Source: Streptomyces hygroscopicus (GTDB taxonomy: Bacteria > Actinomycetota > Actinomycetes > Streptomycetales > Streptomycetaceae). From it: DNA of 64,000 nt. Shown here one piece after another: positions 51,350 to 61,013 of this stretch; positions within the stretch are counted from its first letter, which is position 1; each line of letters starts with the position of its first letter. A model generated the notes under the pieces. The model saw nothing but the letters and a program-made list of their open reading frames with translations. It ran no database searches and was not told the DNA's origin. Both the position numbers and the translations under genes were made by a program. The stretch spans positions 6,138,001-6,202,000 of the forward strand of contig CP018627.1 of the NCBI GenBank assembly GCA_002021875.1, written 5' to 3'.

Positions 51350-51811
51350 TTACAAATGCGCGAGCTTCTCCAGCACGGGCGCGGCGGCGCGCAGCACGTC
51401 CCACTCGTCCTCGGTCAGCTCCCCGACCAGCTCGGCCAGCCAGGCGTTGCGCTTGCGTCGGCTCTCCTCGAGCATGGCCTCAGCCCGCTCGGTCGGCGAG
51501 ACGACCTTCTGCCGCCGGTCCTCCGGATGCGGCTCGAGCCTGACGAGTCCCTTGGCCTCCAGCAGGGCCACGATGCGGGTCATGGACGGCGGCTGGACGT
51601 GCTCCTTGCGGGCCAGCTCACCGGGGGTGGCGGAGCCGCACTGGGCAAGCGTGCCCAGGACCGCCATCTCGGTCGGGCTGAGTGACTCGTCCACCCGCTG
51701 GTGCTTGAGCCGCCGCGAGAGACGCATCACTGCCGACCGCAGGGCGCTCACGGCGGCCGCGTCATCGGGGGGCGCCTCCGCGTTGTGCTGGGAGCGGGAC
51801 AGATCCGGCAT
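51350..51811 (-). CDS. MarR-family transcriptional regulator
   Basis: 153 aa from the ATG at 51811 (MPDLSRSQHNAEAPPDDAAA); an ATG four codons upstream (51823) is also possible. Winged HTH: LSPTEMAVLGTLAQCGSATP, GELARKEHVQPPSMTRIVAL, LEAKGLVRLEPHPEDRRQKV (wing with the DxRxxx motif). It heads a two-gene operon with an MFS exporter, the classic MarR repressor/efflux arrangement. Confidence 0.93.
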   Translation of the reverse strand: MPDLSRSQHNAEAPPDDAAAVSALRSAVMRLSRRLKHQRVDESLSPTEMAVLGTLAQCGSATPGELARKEHVQPPSMTRIVALLEAKGLVRLEPHPEDRRQKVVSPTERAEAMLEESRRKRNAWLAELVGELTEDEWDVLRAAAPVLEKLAHL

Positions 51812-51828
51812 GGTCTTTAGCATAACTC

Positions 51829-51843
51829 ATTACCTCGCCTAAT
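51829..51843. promoter_or_regulatory. candidate MarR operator
   Basis: ATTA-N7-TAAT, flanked by TTAG at 51817-51820 on one side and CTAA at 51839-51842 on the other, directly upstream of the marR start. A/T-rich symmetrical half-sites are typical of MarR autoregulation; arms are short, so support is weak. Confidence 0.35.
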
Positions 51844-51921
51844 GAAAACCCTGGTTAAGCCCTTATTTCTATTTCACCCGAACGAGTGAGTTGACTCCGG
51901 GTAGTGACGCTCGGCGAAACA

Positions 51922-51960
51922 CCTGAGCGCCCAGGACACCTACGGTCCTGGGCGCTCAGG
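51922..51960 (-). terminator. perfect terminator for the NCS2 permease gene
   Basis: CCTGAGCGCCCAGGA (51922-51936) pairs completely with TCCTGGGCGCTCAGG (51946-51960), 15-bp stem, 9-nt loop, 121 bp beyond the permease stop on the minus strand. Confidence 0.88.
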
Positions 51961-52020
51961 AAGGGACGACGTACAGGGGGACGACCTACGCCAGGGCAGG
52001 CGCGCCAGGGCAGAACGACG

Positions 52021-52093
52021 ACTCGACTCGGACGCCGACTCGACTCGGACGCCGACTCGGCTCAGGAGGCTACGGCTCGGCTCAGGAGACGCC
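52021..52093. repeat. stop-anchored tandem repeats at the NCS2 permease end
   Basis: ACTCGACTCGGACGCCG twice (52021-52037, 52038-52054), then CTCGGCTCAGGAG at 52056 and 52077; the last copy contains the permease stop (TCA at 52082-52084). Confidence 0.88.
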
Positions 52094-53548
52094 GAGCGCC
52101 CGCTCGATCGGGTTGAGCAGGAAGTACACCAGGAAGCACAGCCCCACCGCGCCCAGCAGCCACGGGATCTCCCTGGCCCGCCGGGTGGCGATGCGCAGCA
52201 GCAGGAACGAGAGCACGCCCAGCCCGATCCCGTTGGTGATGCTGTAGGTGAACGGCATCGAGATCATGGTCAGGAAGGCCGGGATCGCGATCGTGAAATC
52301 GCTCCAGTCGATCTCCTTGACGTTCGCCGCCATGATCAGGAAGCCGACGACCACCAGCGCGGGCGTCGCGGCCTGCGAGGGCACCACCTTGGCCAGTGGG
52401 GTGAAGACCAGCGCGAGCAGGAAGAGACCGCCGGTCACCACGTTCGCGAGCCCGGTGCGCGCCCCTTCCCCGACGCCCGCCGTGGACTCGACGAAGCAGG
52501 TGTTGGCCGAGGCCGAGCCGAAGCCGCCGCCCGCGACCGCGACGCCGTCCACCATCAGGATCCGGCCCATGCCCGGGAGCTGCCCGCGCTCATCGGTCAG
52601 CCCGGCCTCCTCGCCGACGCCGATGATCGTGCCCATCGCGTCGAAGAAACCGGACAGCAGCACGGTGAAGACGAAGAGACAGCCGGTGAGCAGGCCGACC
52701 TCATGGAAGCCGCCGAAGAGGCTGACATGGCCGACCAGGCCGAAGTCCGGGGAGTCGACCACCTTCTCCGGCACCTTGGGGATGGTCAGCCCCCACTGGG
52801 CGTCCGGGATGTGGGCCAGGGAGTTGATCACGATCGCGACCAGGGTCATGGTCACGATGCCGATGAGGATCGCGCCGCGCGTCTTGCGGACGATCAGGAT
52901 GAACGTGAGCGCGAGACCGGCCACGAACACCAGCACCGGCCAGCCCTGCAGCCGCCCGGCCACCCCAAGCCCCAGAGGGACGGTGGTGTGCGCGGAGTCG
53001 GGGTTACGGCTGACGAAGCCGGAGTCGACCAGGCCGATCAGGGCGATGAACAGCCCGATGCCGATCGCGATCGCCCGCCGCAGCCCGGCCGGAATCGCGT
53101 CCATCACCCGCTGCCGTAGGCCCGAGGCGACGAGGATCATCAGCACCAGACCCGCGAGCACCACCATGCCCATCGCGTCCGGCCAGCTCATCTTGGGTGC
53201 GAGCTGCAGCGAGACCACGGCGTTGATGCCAAGGCCCGCGGCGAGCGCGATGGGGACGTTGCCGATGATCCCCATGAGCAGCGTGGTCAGGCCCGCGATC
53301 AGGGCGGTGGCGGTGACGAGCTGGCCGTTGTTGAGCTGATGCCCGAACTTGTCCGTACCGGCCCCGAGGATGATCGGATTCAGTACGACGATGTAGGCCA
53401 TCGCAAAGAACGTGGCCAGGCCGCCACGGATCTCCCGGGAGACCGAGGAGCCACGCTCACTGATCTTGAAGAACTTGTCGATGCCGTTCATAGGGGGAAT
53501 CGGAGCCTGTTCGCTGGCGTCGACCGGCGCGGGGGCCGAGGGGGACAT
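52082..53548 (-). CDS. NCS2-family purine permease (AzgA-like)
   Basis: 488 aa. AzgA-type signatures: SREIRGGLATFFAMAYIVVL, NPIILGAGTD, VPIALAAGLGINAVVSLQLA, LSGFFDAMGTIIGVGEEAGL, VAVAGGGFGSASANTCFVES, TAGVGEGARTGLANVVTGGL, with 12-14 membrane spans. Transports adenine, guanine or hypoxanthine with protons. Divergent from the DUF2530 gene. Confidence 0.92.
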   Translation of the reverse strand: MSPSAPAPVDASEQAPIPPMNGIDKFFKISERGSSVSREIRGGLATFFAMAYIVVLNPIILGAGTDKFGHQLNNGQLVTATALIAGLTTLLMGIIGNVPIALAAGLGINAVVSLQLAPKMSWPDAMGMVVLAGLVLMILVASGLRQRVMDAIPAGLRRAIAIGIGLFIALIGLVDSGFVSRNPDSAHTTVPLGLGVAGRLQGWPVLVFVAGLALTFILIVRKTRGAILIGIVTMTLVAIVINSLAHIPDAQWGLTIPKVPEKVVDSPDFGLVGHVSLFGGFHEVGLLTGCLFVFTVLLSGFFDAMGTIIGVGEEAGLTDERGQLPGMGRILMVDGVAVAGGGFGSASANTCFVESTAGVGEGARTGLANVVTGGLFLLALVFTPLAKVVPSQAATPALVVVGFLIMAANVKEIDWSDFTIAIPAFLTMISMPFTYSITNGIGLGVLSFLLLRIATRRAREIPWLLGAVGLCFLVYFLLNPIERALGVS

Positions 53549-53718
53549 GGATGACCTCAGTCTTGCGTGAACATCAACAGCGGGTCTCTTGGACGATCGA
53601 ACAAGACATTCCAGCCAGACCCGAAAGCATTGAGTATGAAACTATTAAGGCCCGATCGCCAAACCGGTCCCGGCACGGCCCCGACCGGGCCCATGACCGG
53701 CCCCCTTAAGCTGTGGCC

Positions 53719-53982
53719 ATGACGAAGTGGACCCCCAAGCACGAGGCGCCGGAGCCGCTCGAAGGCAATGTCGTGGCCACGATCACCGGCGGCACGATCG
53801 TGTGGTTCGTCCTCTTCCTCGTCCAGCTGCCCTTCTACCGCTGGTTCGACGAGCACGGACATCTGTGGTGGCTGTGGACCTGCCTGGCCGGCGGCGCCCT
53901 CGGACTGCTCGGCGTCTGGTACGTACGGGCCCGGGACACGGCGATCAACGGCTCGCGGAACGGCGACGCGCAGAGCGGCTGA
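53719..53982 (+). CDS. DUF2530-type small membrane protein
   Basis: 87 aa from the ATG at 53719; a GTG two codons upstream (53713) may be used. Two membrane helices: ITGGTIVWFVLFLVQLPFYR and GHLWWLWTCLAGGALGLLGV, followed by WYVRARDTAI. Matches the small actinobacterial DUF2530 family; no function known. The 346 bp after it (53983-54328) carry no gene I can support, only a doubled CGCGATGGCGACACACT-like sequence near 54020. Confidence 0.83.
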   Translation: MTKWTPKHEAPEPLEGNVVATITGGTIVWFVLFLVQLPFYRWFDEHGHLWWLWTCLAGGALGLLGVWYVRARDTAINGSRNGDAQSG

Positions 53983-54328
53983 CGCGCCTACCCCCAGCAC
54001 GCACACCACGCACCCGCGATGGCGACACACTCGCGATGGCGACGCACCCGCGCGACGGCGCGGCGCCGGACCGTCGCCGTTCCCGGCGGCGATCCGGCGT
54101 CCTGGCCTGGTGCGCGGGCGCGCTCCCCTCCTTGCGACGCACCCGCTCACCCGTCCGTGATGCACACAGAAAGATGAGGGCCCCGCCGCGGAGACGCGCG
54201 GGCGGAGCCGGATGCGACAACTGTACGATCTTCACGGGCTGTTCACAATGTTGCGGAAGCCTCACGGCGCGCACTTTGTTCGGGAACTACCGTCTTGTGG
54301 CAGCCAACTCACCAGTAATGTGAGGGAT

Positions 54329-55147
54329 ATGACCGGTAACCGCTTTCGTGCCGATGAGATCGACACCAGCAAGCCGCACTCGGCCCGCATGTACGACTAC
54401 TTCCTGGGCGGTAAGACCCACTACGCGGTCGACACCCTCGCCGCCGAACAGGTCGAGGCCGTCTGGCCCGACGTCAAGCCGTGGACCCGTGCCAACCGGT
54501 CATTCATGCACCGCGCGACCCGCTGGCTCGCGCGCGAGGCGGGCATACGGCAGTTCCTGGACATCGGCACCGGTATACCCACCGAGCCCAACCTCCACCA
54601 GGTCGCCCAGGAGATCGCCCCGGACTCCCGGGTCGTCTACGCGGACAACGACCCCATCGTGCTGGCCTACGCCCAGGCCCTGTTGCTCTCCACACCCGAG
54701 GGCCGCACCGCCTACATCCACGCGGACGTCACCGAACCGCAGGGCATCCTGGCCGCCGAGGATCTGGCCGACACCCTCGATCTGTCCCAGCCGATCGCCC
54801 TGTCGCTCAACGCGATCATGCACTTCATCGCGGACGAGCAGAAGCCGTACGAGATCGTGCGAGAGCTGGTCGAGCCCCTGGCGTCGGGCAGCTACCTCGT
54901 GCTCTCGCACGGTGGGCTCGACCCCCGCGGCGGGGTCTCGGACGCGGTGACCAACCTCTACCGCAGCAGCGGCATCCATGTGCAGGGCCGCACCCAGGAG
55001 GAGGTCCTTCGGTTCTTCGACGGGCTGGAGCTGGTCGACCCGGGCGTGGTGATGCCCCACCGCTGGAAGCCCGAGAACGAACAGGCCAGGGAAGAGTCGG
55101 AGGCCAAGGACCTGTGGATCTTCGCGGGCGTAGCGCGTAAGCCCTGA
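54329..55147 (+). CDS. SAM-dependent methyltransferase (DUF574/Methyltransf_19 family)
   Basis: 272 aa from the ATG at 54329, with GTGAGGG just upstream. The Streptomyces-expanded family begins DTSKPHSARMYDYFLGGKTH, followed by motif I FLDIGTGIPTEPNLHQVAQE, VVYADNDPIVLAYAQALLLS, ALSLNAIMHFIADEQKPYEI and LVLSHGGLDPRGGVSDAVTN. These proteins bind SAM; substrates are unknown, and many sit beside regulators. Here it is alone. Confidence 0.92.
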   Translation: MTGNRFRADEIDTSKPHSARMYDYFLGGKTHYAVDTLAAEQVEAVWPDVKPWTRANRSFMHRATRWLAREAGIRQFLDIGTGIPTEPNLHQVAQEIAPDSRVVYADNDPIVLAYAQALLLSTPEGRTAYIHADVTEPQGILAAEDLADTLDLSQPIALSLNAIMHFIADEQKPYEIVRELVEPLASGSYLVLSHGGLDPRGGVSDAVTNLYRSSGIHVQGRTQEEVLRFFDGLELVDPGVVMPHRWKPENEQAREESEAKDLWIFAGVARKP

Positions 55148-55505
55148 CCGGGCGGCAAGACCTGACCGGGCGGCAAGACCTGACCGGGGGGACAAGACCT
55201 GACCGCGCGGGCACGACCTGACCGGGGGCGCAGAGGCCCTGTCCCCGGTGCGCAGGCCCTGACCGGGGCGCGAGACCTGACCCCGGGGCGCAAGCGCCGC
55301 CCCGGGCAGGACCAGACCCGGGGCGCAAGCCCTCACCGGGCGTAGGCCCCGCCTCGGGGCGCGAGCCCCACCTCAAGGCAGAAGCCCCGCCCCGGGCAGT
55401 CGAACAGCCCCGGGCAGCCCCGGGCAGCCCCGGGCCGTCCGTCGTCGAACAACCCCGGGCATCCCCGGGCAGCCGTCAGCCGAACAGCCCCCGGGCGGTC
55501 ACTCA
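55144..55505. repeat. spacer made entirely of tandem repeats copied from both flanking gene ends
   Basis: From the methyltransferase stop, CTGACCGGGCGGCAAGAC repeats at 55144 and 55162, then degenerates through at least five more units to about 55290. From the other side, CAGTCGAACAGCCCCGGGC-type units (55398-55500) resemble the 3' end of the minus-strand ATPase gene (TCAGTCGAACCAGC at 55503). The 355-bp spacer has no gene. Confidence 0.85.
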
Positions 55506-58500
55506 GTCGAACCAGCGGGCCCGCGCCAGCTCCTCCGTACGGGTCAGGTCCTCCAGCAGGGCCGCCACCTCGAACCGGCGGGACCAGTGGCCGGCGGCCC
55601 AGGCCAGACCGGCCGCGACGCCCTCGACCGTCGAGGCGTGCAGGGTGCCGTCCACGTACCGCCAGTCCAGCTCGTCCTCGCCCTCGCCCTCGCCCTCGAT
55701 CAGCAGCTCTTCGTGCTCGATGTACGACAGCGGGGCGCCCGGGAGGAGTTCGCGGACCGCCTCGGGCACCTCGTGCGGATCGCCCTGTGAGGTCACCCGC
55801 GCCGGGTACGCCTCGCTCAGCCGCCGCACCTGGAACAGCTCCGCCAGCTCCGCCGCCCGGGTGGGCCGTACGGGCAGCAGCGCCCGGCCGTCCGCCTCGG
55901 CCAGCGGCATCAGGTCCGGGGCGTCCGCGACCAGTGCCTCGCCCGCCTCGACCACCGTCGGCTCGCCGTCCACGATGGCGCGTACGTCGTCCGGCAGGGT
56001 CACCTGTTCGGGTTCCAGGTCGGCCAACTGCCCGTAGATGGCGTGCAGCTGGGCGGGGGTCACCTCGCGGTCCGGGTCGGCGAGGCGGGCCAGCAGCTCG
56101 GCGGCGCCTCCCGGTTCGTCCAGCAGCGCGGCGACGGAGGTCCGTACCCCCAGCGCCCGCAGCACCTGCTCGTCCTCGAACCCGGCCGCGTCCACCGCCT
56201 CGTACAGCCCCACCAGCAGCGGATCGCCCCCGGCCGCGCGCAGCCCGGCGGGGCGGCGGCCGTCCAGCACCGGATTGCCGCGCAGCCACCACGCGGTGTA
56301 CGAGCGCACCGTCTCCGTCGTGCCGTCCGGCAGCAGCACCCGCACCGGCGCGGTGAGCGCGTCGCGCAGCGGCGGCTGGGCGAGCATGGCGAGCGCCCGC
56401 GGCCAGGCGTCGTCGTCGACCAGGTCCAGGTCCCGTACGGCCACGATCTCGGTGGCCACCGGCGGCACCGGCGTCTGCGGCAGCCGGTCCAGCACGTCCT
56501 CGCACCACACGTCGACGGCGTCCAGCACGCCGACGTCGTCCGGCTCGGTGAAGTCGCCTTCGCGCGGCTCCAGTTCATCCGGTTCCAGCACCACATCGGT
56601 GGCCCTGACCAGCGTGAAGCTCGCCAGCACACCGACCGCGGCCAGCGGCTGCTCACCCCAGCGCTCGGCCAGTTCGGCGTCACACGCGGCCAGTTCGCCC
56701 TCCCGCATCACCTGCTCGAAGGCGCTGCCGGGAAGGACCAGTTCACCGGCCGGGGCCAGCTCCCCGTCCTCGTCCGGCAGCGCGAGCGCGGCCAGCCAGG
56801 GCTCGTCGCCGGGCGCCAGCCGGGCCTGCTGGACCAGGCCGAGGACGGTGTCGGCCAGCGTGTCGGCGTCCAGCGCCGCGCCGAGGGCCTCGCCCTCCTC
56901 CGCGAACGGGTCGTACTCGTCCTCCGCCTCCAGCGAATGCGCGACGGCGGCCCGCACCTGCGGGGTCGTCAGCACGGCGCGGGGGGTGGCGGGGGTCGCG
57001 CCGAGCTTCTCCAGGAGTGGATGTGCGGCGTCCGGATGTGCAACTTTCAGGCCGAGGCGGGCGAGGGTGCGATGCGTGGCGCCGACCGCGCCGCCGCGCT
57101 CGGGGGCCTCCGTGGTCCCGGTGATCCCCGCGGACTCGGCGGTTCCGGCCATCCCGGCGGACTCGGCGGCCCAGGCGGCCCCGGGTGACTCCGCGGTCCC
57201 GGCGATTCCGATGCTGTCCAGGTCGCCGTCTGCCTCGCCCGGCAGCGGCAGCAGCACCTGCCGGGGCCCGATCGTCGTCCGGCCGTCCGCCAGCGGCACC
57301 GGCAGCCCGCTGAGCCGGTCCGGGTCGATTCCGCCCAGCGAGTCATACAGCCGCCGCCACCAGGCCGGGGCGCGCTCCACGCCCGCGAGCCGGTCGATGA
57401 GCTCGCCCAGCGGCACCCGGGCCACGCCCAGCACCCGCAGCTCCGAACGGCGCTCCAGCCCCGCGGGCAGCAGCGTCGGGAACAGCTCGGCCAGCACCTC
57501 CACCGTCTCCGCGCCCGCGCCCTCGACGACCTCGGCGTCCCGGGGCCGCAGCGCGTGCGGCTCGCCCTCGAAGCCGCCGCGCGCCAGCACGTCGTCGTCC
57601 CAGTCGGCCGGGGAGTCGGCCGCCGCCACCGGCGGGGCGGCGGCAGCGGCCGCATCGCCCGCCGCGGGGCCGCCCTGAGCGGCGTCCGGGCCGAGCGCGT
57701 TCGGCGACCCGAGCCAGCCCTCCACGGCCTCGGTGCCCGCGCCCACCGCCGGTGCGGCGGCGCTGGGCAGGAAGGGCACCCTCGGCAGCCGCTCCAGCAC
57801 CCTGCGGCGCAGCTCCCCGTCCAGCTCGCCCCGGCCGAGCTGCCCCGGGACCAGGTCGATCGTGCCGACCGAGACCGGATGCCAGTCGCGCAGCAGCGTC
57901 GCGTACGACTCGGCCGCGCGGTCCAGCAGGAAGTCCGTGAGCGGGCCGGGGGCGGTGTGGCGGCGGGTGGGCTCCAGCGGGAAGGACGCGATCAGCAGCG
58001 CCGGCATGCCCAGCGGCTCATCGGTCGGCGTCGGGGCGTGGACGACCGGGGCGGTCGCGGACCGCATCGGCGCGCCCTCCGCATCCACCGGAACCGCCCA
58101 GGTCACCGACCACACCGGGCGCAGCCGCTCCTCCACCGGGCGGTCGGCGAGCAACTCCGGCTCCAGCCGCCCGCCGGCGCTCTCGGTGCGCCAGCGCGTC
58201 GTACCGCGGGCACGGCTGGCCTCGCCGCTGCTCTCTCGGCTGGCCTCGCCGGTGTCCTCGATGACGGTGTACGGGCCCTCCTGGCGGCGGCGCAGCGTCC
58301 GGGTGCCCTCGACGGTCTCCACCACGACCTCGGCCAGGCCGGGGAGGGTGAGCAGCAGCGCGTCGTCGATCCCGGCCAGCAGCCGCTCGGCCACGTCCAG
58401 GGCGGCGCCGTCGCGCAGCGGCAGCACCACGACGGTGTCGTAGCCCTCCGGGGCGATCCCCTCGGCGGGCAGCGGCAGCCGCAGCAGCGGTACGTGGCCG

Positions 58501-59039
58501 TCCCGGCGGCGCAGCTCCTCGGCGAGGCCGGGGCTGGTGGCGGTGGCGTGCTGGGTCAGGTCCCGCGCCTCGGCCAGCGACCAGCGCACCCCGCCGGTGC
58601 GGCCCACGACCGCGGGCTCGTCACTCACCGCGAGCACCGCCGCGAAGCCGACGCCGAACCGCCCGACCGCGCTCTCCGGCTCGTCCCGCTTGGCCGACGC
58701 CCGCAGGGTGGACAGCGACTCGACCCCGACCGCGTCCAGCGGCGCCCCGGTGTTGGCGGCGGCCAGCACGGCGGGCTCGCCGTCGGTGGCCGGCCGCAGG
58801 GTCAGCCGCAGCCGTCCGGGCACCCCGGCGCGGGCGGCGGCGTCCGCCGCGTTCTGGGCCATCTCGACGACCAGCCGGTCGCGGTGGCCGCCCAGCGCCA
58901 GGTCCTCCTCGGCGTTGGCGTCCTCCCGGAACCGGGCGGGCGACGCGGCCCAGGCGTCCAGCACGCCGCGCCGCAGCCGCGCGGTCCCGAACGGGTCCGC
59001 GTCCTCGGTCGCGCCTCGCACCATCGCCGTGCTGCTCAC
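55503..59039 (-). CDS. large GHKL ATPase (sacsin/Hsp90-like N-terminal domain)
   Basis: 1178 aa from the GTG at 59039 (GGAGGCGAGAC upstream). The N-terminal about 200 residues are an Hsp90-type ATP-binding fold: LVVEMAQNAADAAARAGVPG (E-x3-N box), VLAAANTGAPLDAVGVESLS, and ESAVGRFGVGFAAVLAVSDE (the GxxGxG lid). The remainder is helical and acidic with no second recognised domain; an Ala/Gly/Thr/Ser/Glu repeat interrupts it (DNA about 57110-57200). Conserved single-copy genes of this kind occur in Streptomyces; role unknown, possibly chaperone-like. A segment of it (58213-58408) is copied in inverse orientation upstream. Confidence 0.88.
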   Translation of the reverse strand: MSSTAMVRGATEDADPFGTARLRRGVLDAWAASPARFREDANAEEDLALGGHRDRLVVEMAQNAADAAARAGVPGRLRLTLRPATDGEPAVLAAANTGAPLDAVGVESLSTLRASAKRDEPESAVGRFGVGFAAVLAVSDEPAVVGRTGGVRWSLAEARDLTQHATATSPGLAEELRRRDGHVPLLRLPLPAEGIAPEGYDTVVVLPLRDGAALDVAERLLAGIDDALLLTLPGLAEVVVETVEGTRTLRRRQEGPYTVIEDTGEASRESSGEASRARGTTRWRTESAGGRLEPELLADRPVEERLRPVWSVTWAVPVDAEGAPMRSATAPVVHAPTPTDEPLGMPALLIASFPLEPTRRHTAPGPLTDFLLDRAAESYATLLRDWHPVSVGTIDLVPGQLGRGELDGELRRRVLERLPRVPFLPSAAAPAVGAGTEAVEGWLGSPNALGPDAAQGGPAAGDAAAAAAPPVAAADSPADWDDDVLARGGFEGEPHALRPRDAEVVEGAGAETVEVLAELFPTLLPAGLERRSELRVLGVARVPLGELIDRLAGVERAPAWWRRLYDSLGGIDPDRLSGLPVPLADGRTTIGPRQVLLPLPGEADGDLDSIGIAGTAESPGAAWAAESAGMAGTAESAGITGTTEAPERGGAVGATHRTLARLGLKVAHPDAAHPLLEKLGATPATPRAVLTTPQVRAAVAHSLEAEDEYDPFAEEGEALGAALDADTLADTVLGLVQQARLAPGDEPWLAALALPDEDGELAPAGELVLPGSAFEQVMREGELAACDAELAERWGEQPLAAVGVLASFTLVRATDVVLEPDELEPREGDFTEPDDVGVLDAVDVWCEDVLDRLPQTPVPPVATEIVAVRDLDLVDDDAWPRALAMLAQPPLRDALTAPVRVLLPDGTTETVRSYTAWWLRGNPVLDGRRPAGLRAAGGDPLLVGLYEAVDAAGFEDEQVLRALGVRTSVAALLDEPGGAAELLARLADPDREVTPAQLHAIYGQLADLEPEQVTLPDDVRAIVDGEPTVVEAGEALVADAPDLMPLAEADGRALLPVRPTRAAELAELFQVRRLSEAYPARVTSQGDPHEVPEAVRELLPGAPLSYIEHEELLIEGEGEGEDELDWRYVDGTLHASTVEGVAAGLAWAAGHWSRRFEVAALLEDLTRTEELARARWFD

Positions 59040-59479
59040 GTCTCGCCTCCGGAGTTCCTGGTCGGGGTCCGTCCTGCGCCGCGGCTCCACACCGCCGAGT
59101 CCCCCCGCGGTGCGGCTCGCCCCACCGCGCTCGTCGTTCCCTCGCGTGTCGCCCTTGCTAGCCGCGAACGTACCGCTATCCGCGCCCAAACGACGCCTCG
59201 GGCTCCAGACAACCGGATTCCCCGCCTCAGCCCCGGGCCTGCCCCTGCCTCCCAGGTCTTCTTCCCCGCCTCGCCCCGAGCCCCTCGGCCCCCGCGGCGT
59301 CCGGCCCCCCGCTCAGCCCCTCCGTCCGACTCGGCCATGCTTCCACCGGCAGGCCGCCCCGCAGGGGCGGAAACCGGTGCGGCTGGGCTCGCCGTTGGAC
59401 CTGCCGACGGGCGGCTGCGGGCAGAGCGGACGCATGGACCGGGCCGGGCACGGCCGGGCCGTGTCGCACAGGCCCGCCC

Positions 59480-59815
59480 GCCGGGCACGCGCCGCACAGA
59501 CCCGCCCGCCGGGCACGCGTCACGCAGGCCCGCGCCGCACAGACCCGCCTCGCACACGCCCGCGCCGCCCTGGACGTGGCCGAGCGGCTGCTGGCCGGGA
59601 TCGACGACGCGCTGCTGCTCACCCTCCCCGGCCTGGCCTAGGTCGTGGTGGAGACCGTCGAGGGCACCCGGACGCTGCGCCGCCAGGAGGGCCCGTACAC
59701 CGTCATCGAGGACACCGGCGAGGGCAGCCGCGAGGGCAGCGGCGAGGCCAGCCGCACACGCCCGCGCCGCACAGACCCGCCTCGCACACGCCCGCGCCGC
59801 ACAGACCGCTTCGTG
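59480..59815. repeat. degenerate roughly 30-bp repeats flanking the inverted fragment
   Basis: GCCGCACAGACCCGCC and CGCACACGCCCGCGCCGC recur left (59491-59567) and right (59752-59812) of the pseudogene fragment. They could mark the break points of the duplication, or have expanded afterwards. Confidence 0.65.
59562..59754 (+). pseudogene. inverted internal fragment of the Hsp90-like ATPase gene
   Basis: 193 bp, reverse-complementary to 58213-58408 of the neighbouring gene, with four substitutions and one 3-bp deletion (about 98% identical by hand alignment). Translated, it reads LDVAERLLAGIDDALLLTLP then GLA-stop-VVVETVEG: one substitution turned GAG into TAG. It has no start and is flanked on both sides by copies of a roughly 30-bp repeat (core CGCACACGCCCGCGCCGC at 59550-59567 and, less its first base or in full, at 59754 and 59783). 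The rest of 59040-60098 shows no gene. Confidence 0.9.
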
Positions 59816-60098
59816 CTGCGCCGCCCTGCACAGGGCCGCCCGCCGGGCGCGTGGGGCTCCCTGCCGCGCCTGCCCACACGTCGCCGGACGAGTCCTCCGA
59901 GAGGCGCGTGTCCGGGCAGCGGCGGACAGCAGCCGTCACGGGCACCCCACGGGGCGGCAGCAGCGGGGGGAGCGGGGGCCGCAGCCGCCATCGCGGCGAC
60001 GGCGCGCGCCCGCCCGCGCGGACCACCCGGTCGGGCCTGAGGCGAGTCTCAGCGATGGGCCGACTACGGCGCGCCCGTCAGGGCCCCCGCAGACCGCC

Positions 60099-61013
60099 TC
60101 AGCTGTGGCCCAGTTCCTCCGGCGGCGTGTCCGCCTCGACGGAGCCGCTCGCGCGGTCCGGGTGGAGGGGGAGCGGTTCGACAACGGTCTCGTCGACCAC
60201 GGGCGCGGACGGGCGCGGGGGCTTGGGCATGACGGCCGCCTCGGAGTGGGCTCCGCAGCCGTACGAGAGGGAGACGACGCGGCCGTCCGCCGGGCTGAAC
60301 TCGTTCGCGCACACCCCGAACGCCTGTCCCAGCGAGCCGCCGAGGGGCATCAGGAAGCCGCAGGTCGCGCACGTGCCGGGGGCCGCCTGGGCCATGGGGG
60401 TCTGGGCGCCGTACGCGTCGTCCCAGCGGTCGGCCGCGACGTGGAGGCCGTAGCGGGACAGCACCCGGGCGCGCCGCATGCCCAGCTCCTCGGCGATGGC
60501 CGCGATCGAGCCGGTCTTGGGCGCGGCGGTCTGGGTGACGGGGGCGCCGGCCGTCACATCGGCCTCCTCCACCGCCGCGAGCTGCTGCATCTCCTCCGAG
60601 ACCACGGAGTTGGGCGGCGGGATGTCCTCGCCCGTGTAGCCCGGCTCCAGGCGCAGGTCCTCGGCCTCGGTGGGGAGCAGATCGCCCGGCCCCATGTCGC
60701 CGGGGCGCAGCCGCTCGCTCCAGGGCACCCACTCCGGCGCGAGCAGCGCGTCGGGGCCGGGGAGCAGTACCGTCTCGTCCAGGGTGACGGCCTTCGCGCG
60801 GGAGGCGCGGGTCACGGTGACCGCCCAGCGCCAGCCGCGATAGCCCGGCTCGGGGTTCTCGAAGAGATGCGTGACCACTCGATCGCCCTCGGCGACAGCG
60901 CCCATATACTCGCCGACCTTCCCCGGAAAGGCGGCTTCCATGGCCGCCTCGCGGGCGAGTTCGACCGCCTCGGCGCACAGGCGGTCGGGGGTACGGCTTC
61001 GCATCGCACTCAC
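60099..61013 (-). CDS. DUF3027-type protein
   Basis: 304 aa from the GTG at 61013 (ATG at 61004 is an alternative). N-terminal RSRTPDRLCAEAVELAREAA, then PEPGYRGWRWAVTVTRASRA and PEWVPWSERLRPGDMGPGDL. A zinc-ribbon-like pair CATCGFLMPLGGSLGQAFGVC follows near the C-terminus, before GRVVSLSYGCGAHSEAAVM. Conserved in Streptomyces, usually beside cold-shock or MFS genes; function unknown. An HTH-like segment (IAAIAEELGMRRARVLSRYG) suggests nucleic-acid binding (inference). Confidence 0.85.
   Translation of the reverse strand: MSAMRSRTPDRLCAEAVELAREAAMEAAFPGKVGEYMGAVAEGDRVVTHLFENPEPGYRGWRWAVTVTRASRAKAVTLDETVLLPGPDALLAPEWVPWSERLRPGDMGPGDLLPTEAEDLRLEPGYTGEDIPPPNSVVSEEMQQLAAVEEADVTAGAPVTQTAAPKTGSIAAIAEELGMRRARVLSRYGLHVAADRWDDAYGAQTPMAQAAPGTCATCGFLMPLGGSLGQAFGVCANEFSPADGRVVSLSYGCGAHSEAAVMPKPPRPSAPVVDETVVEPLPLHPDRASGSVEADTPPEELGHS

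Noticed and set aside
59480..59815. Insertion sequence or MITE around the inverted fragment
   Set aside because: No transposase, no terminal inverted repeats and no target-site duplication could be identified; the flanking repeats are short tandem arrays.
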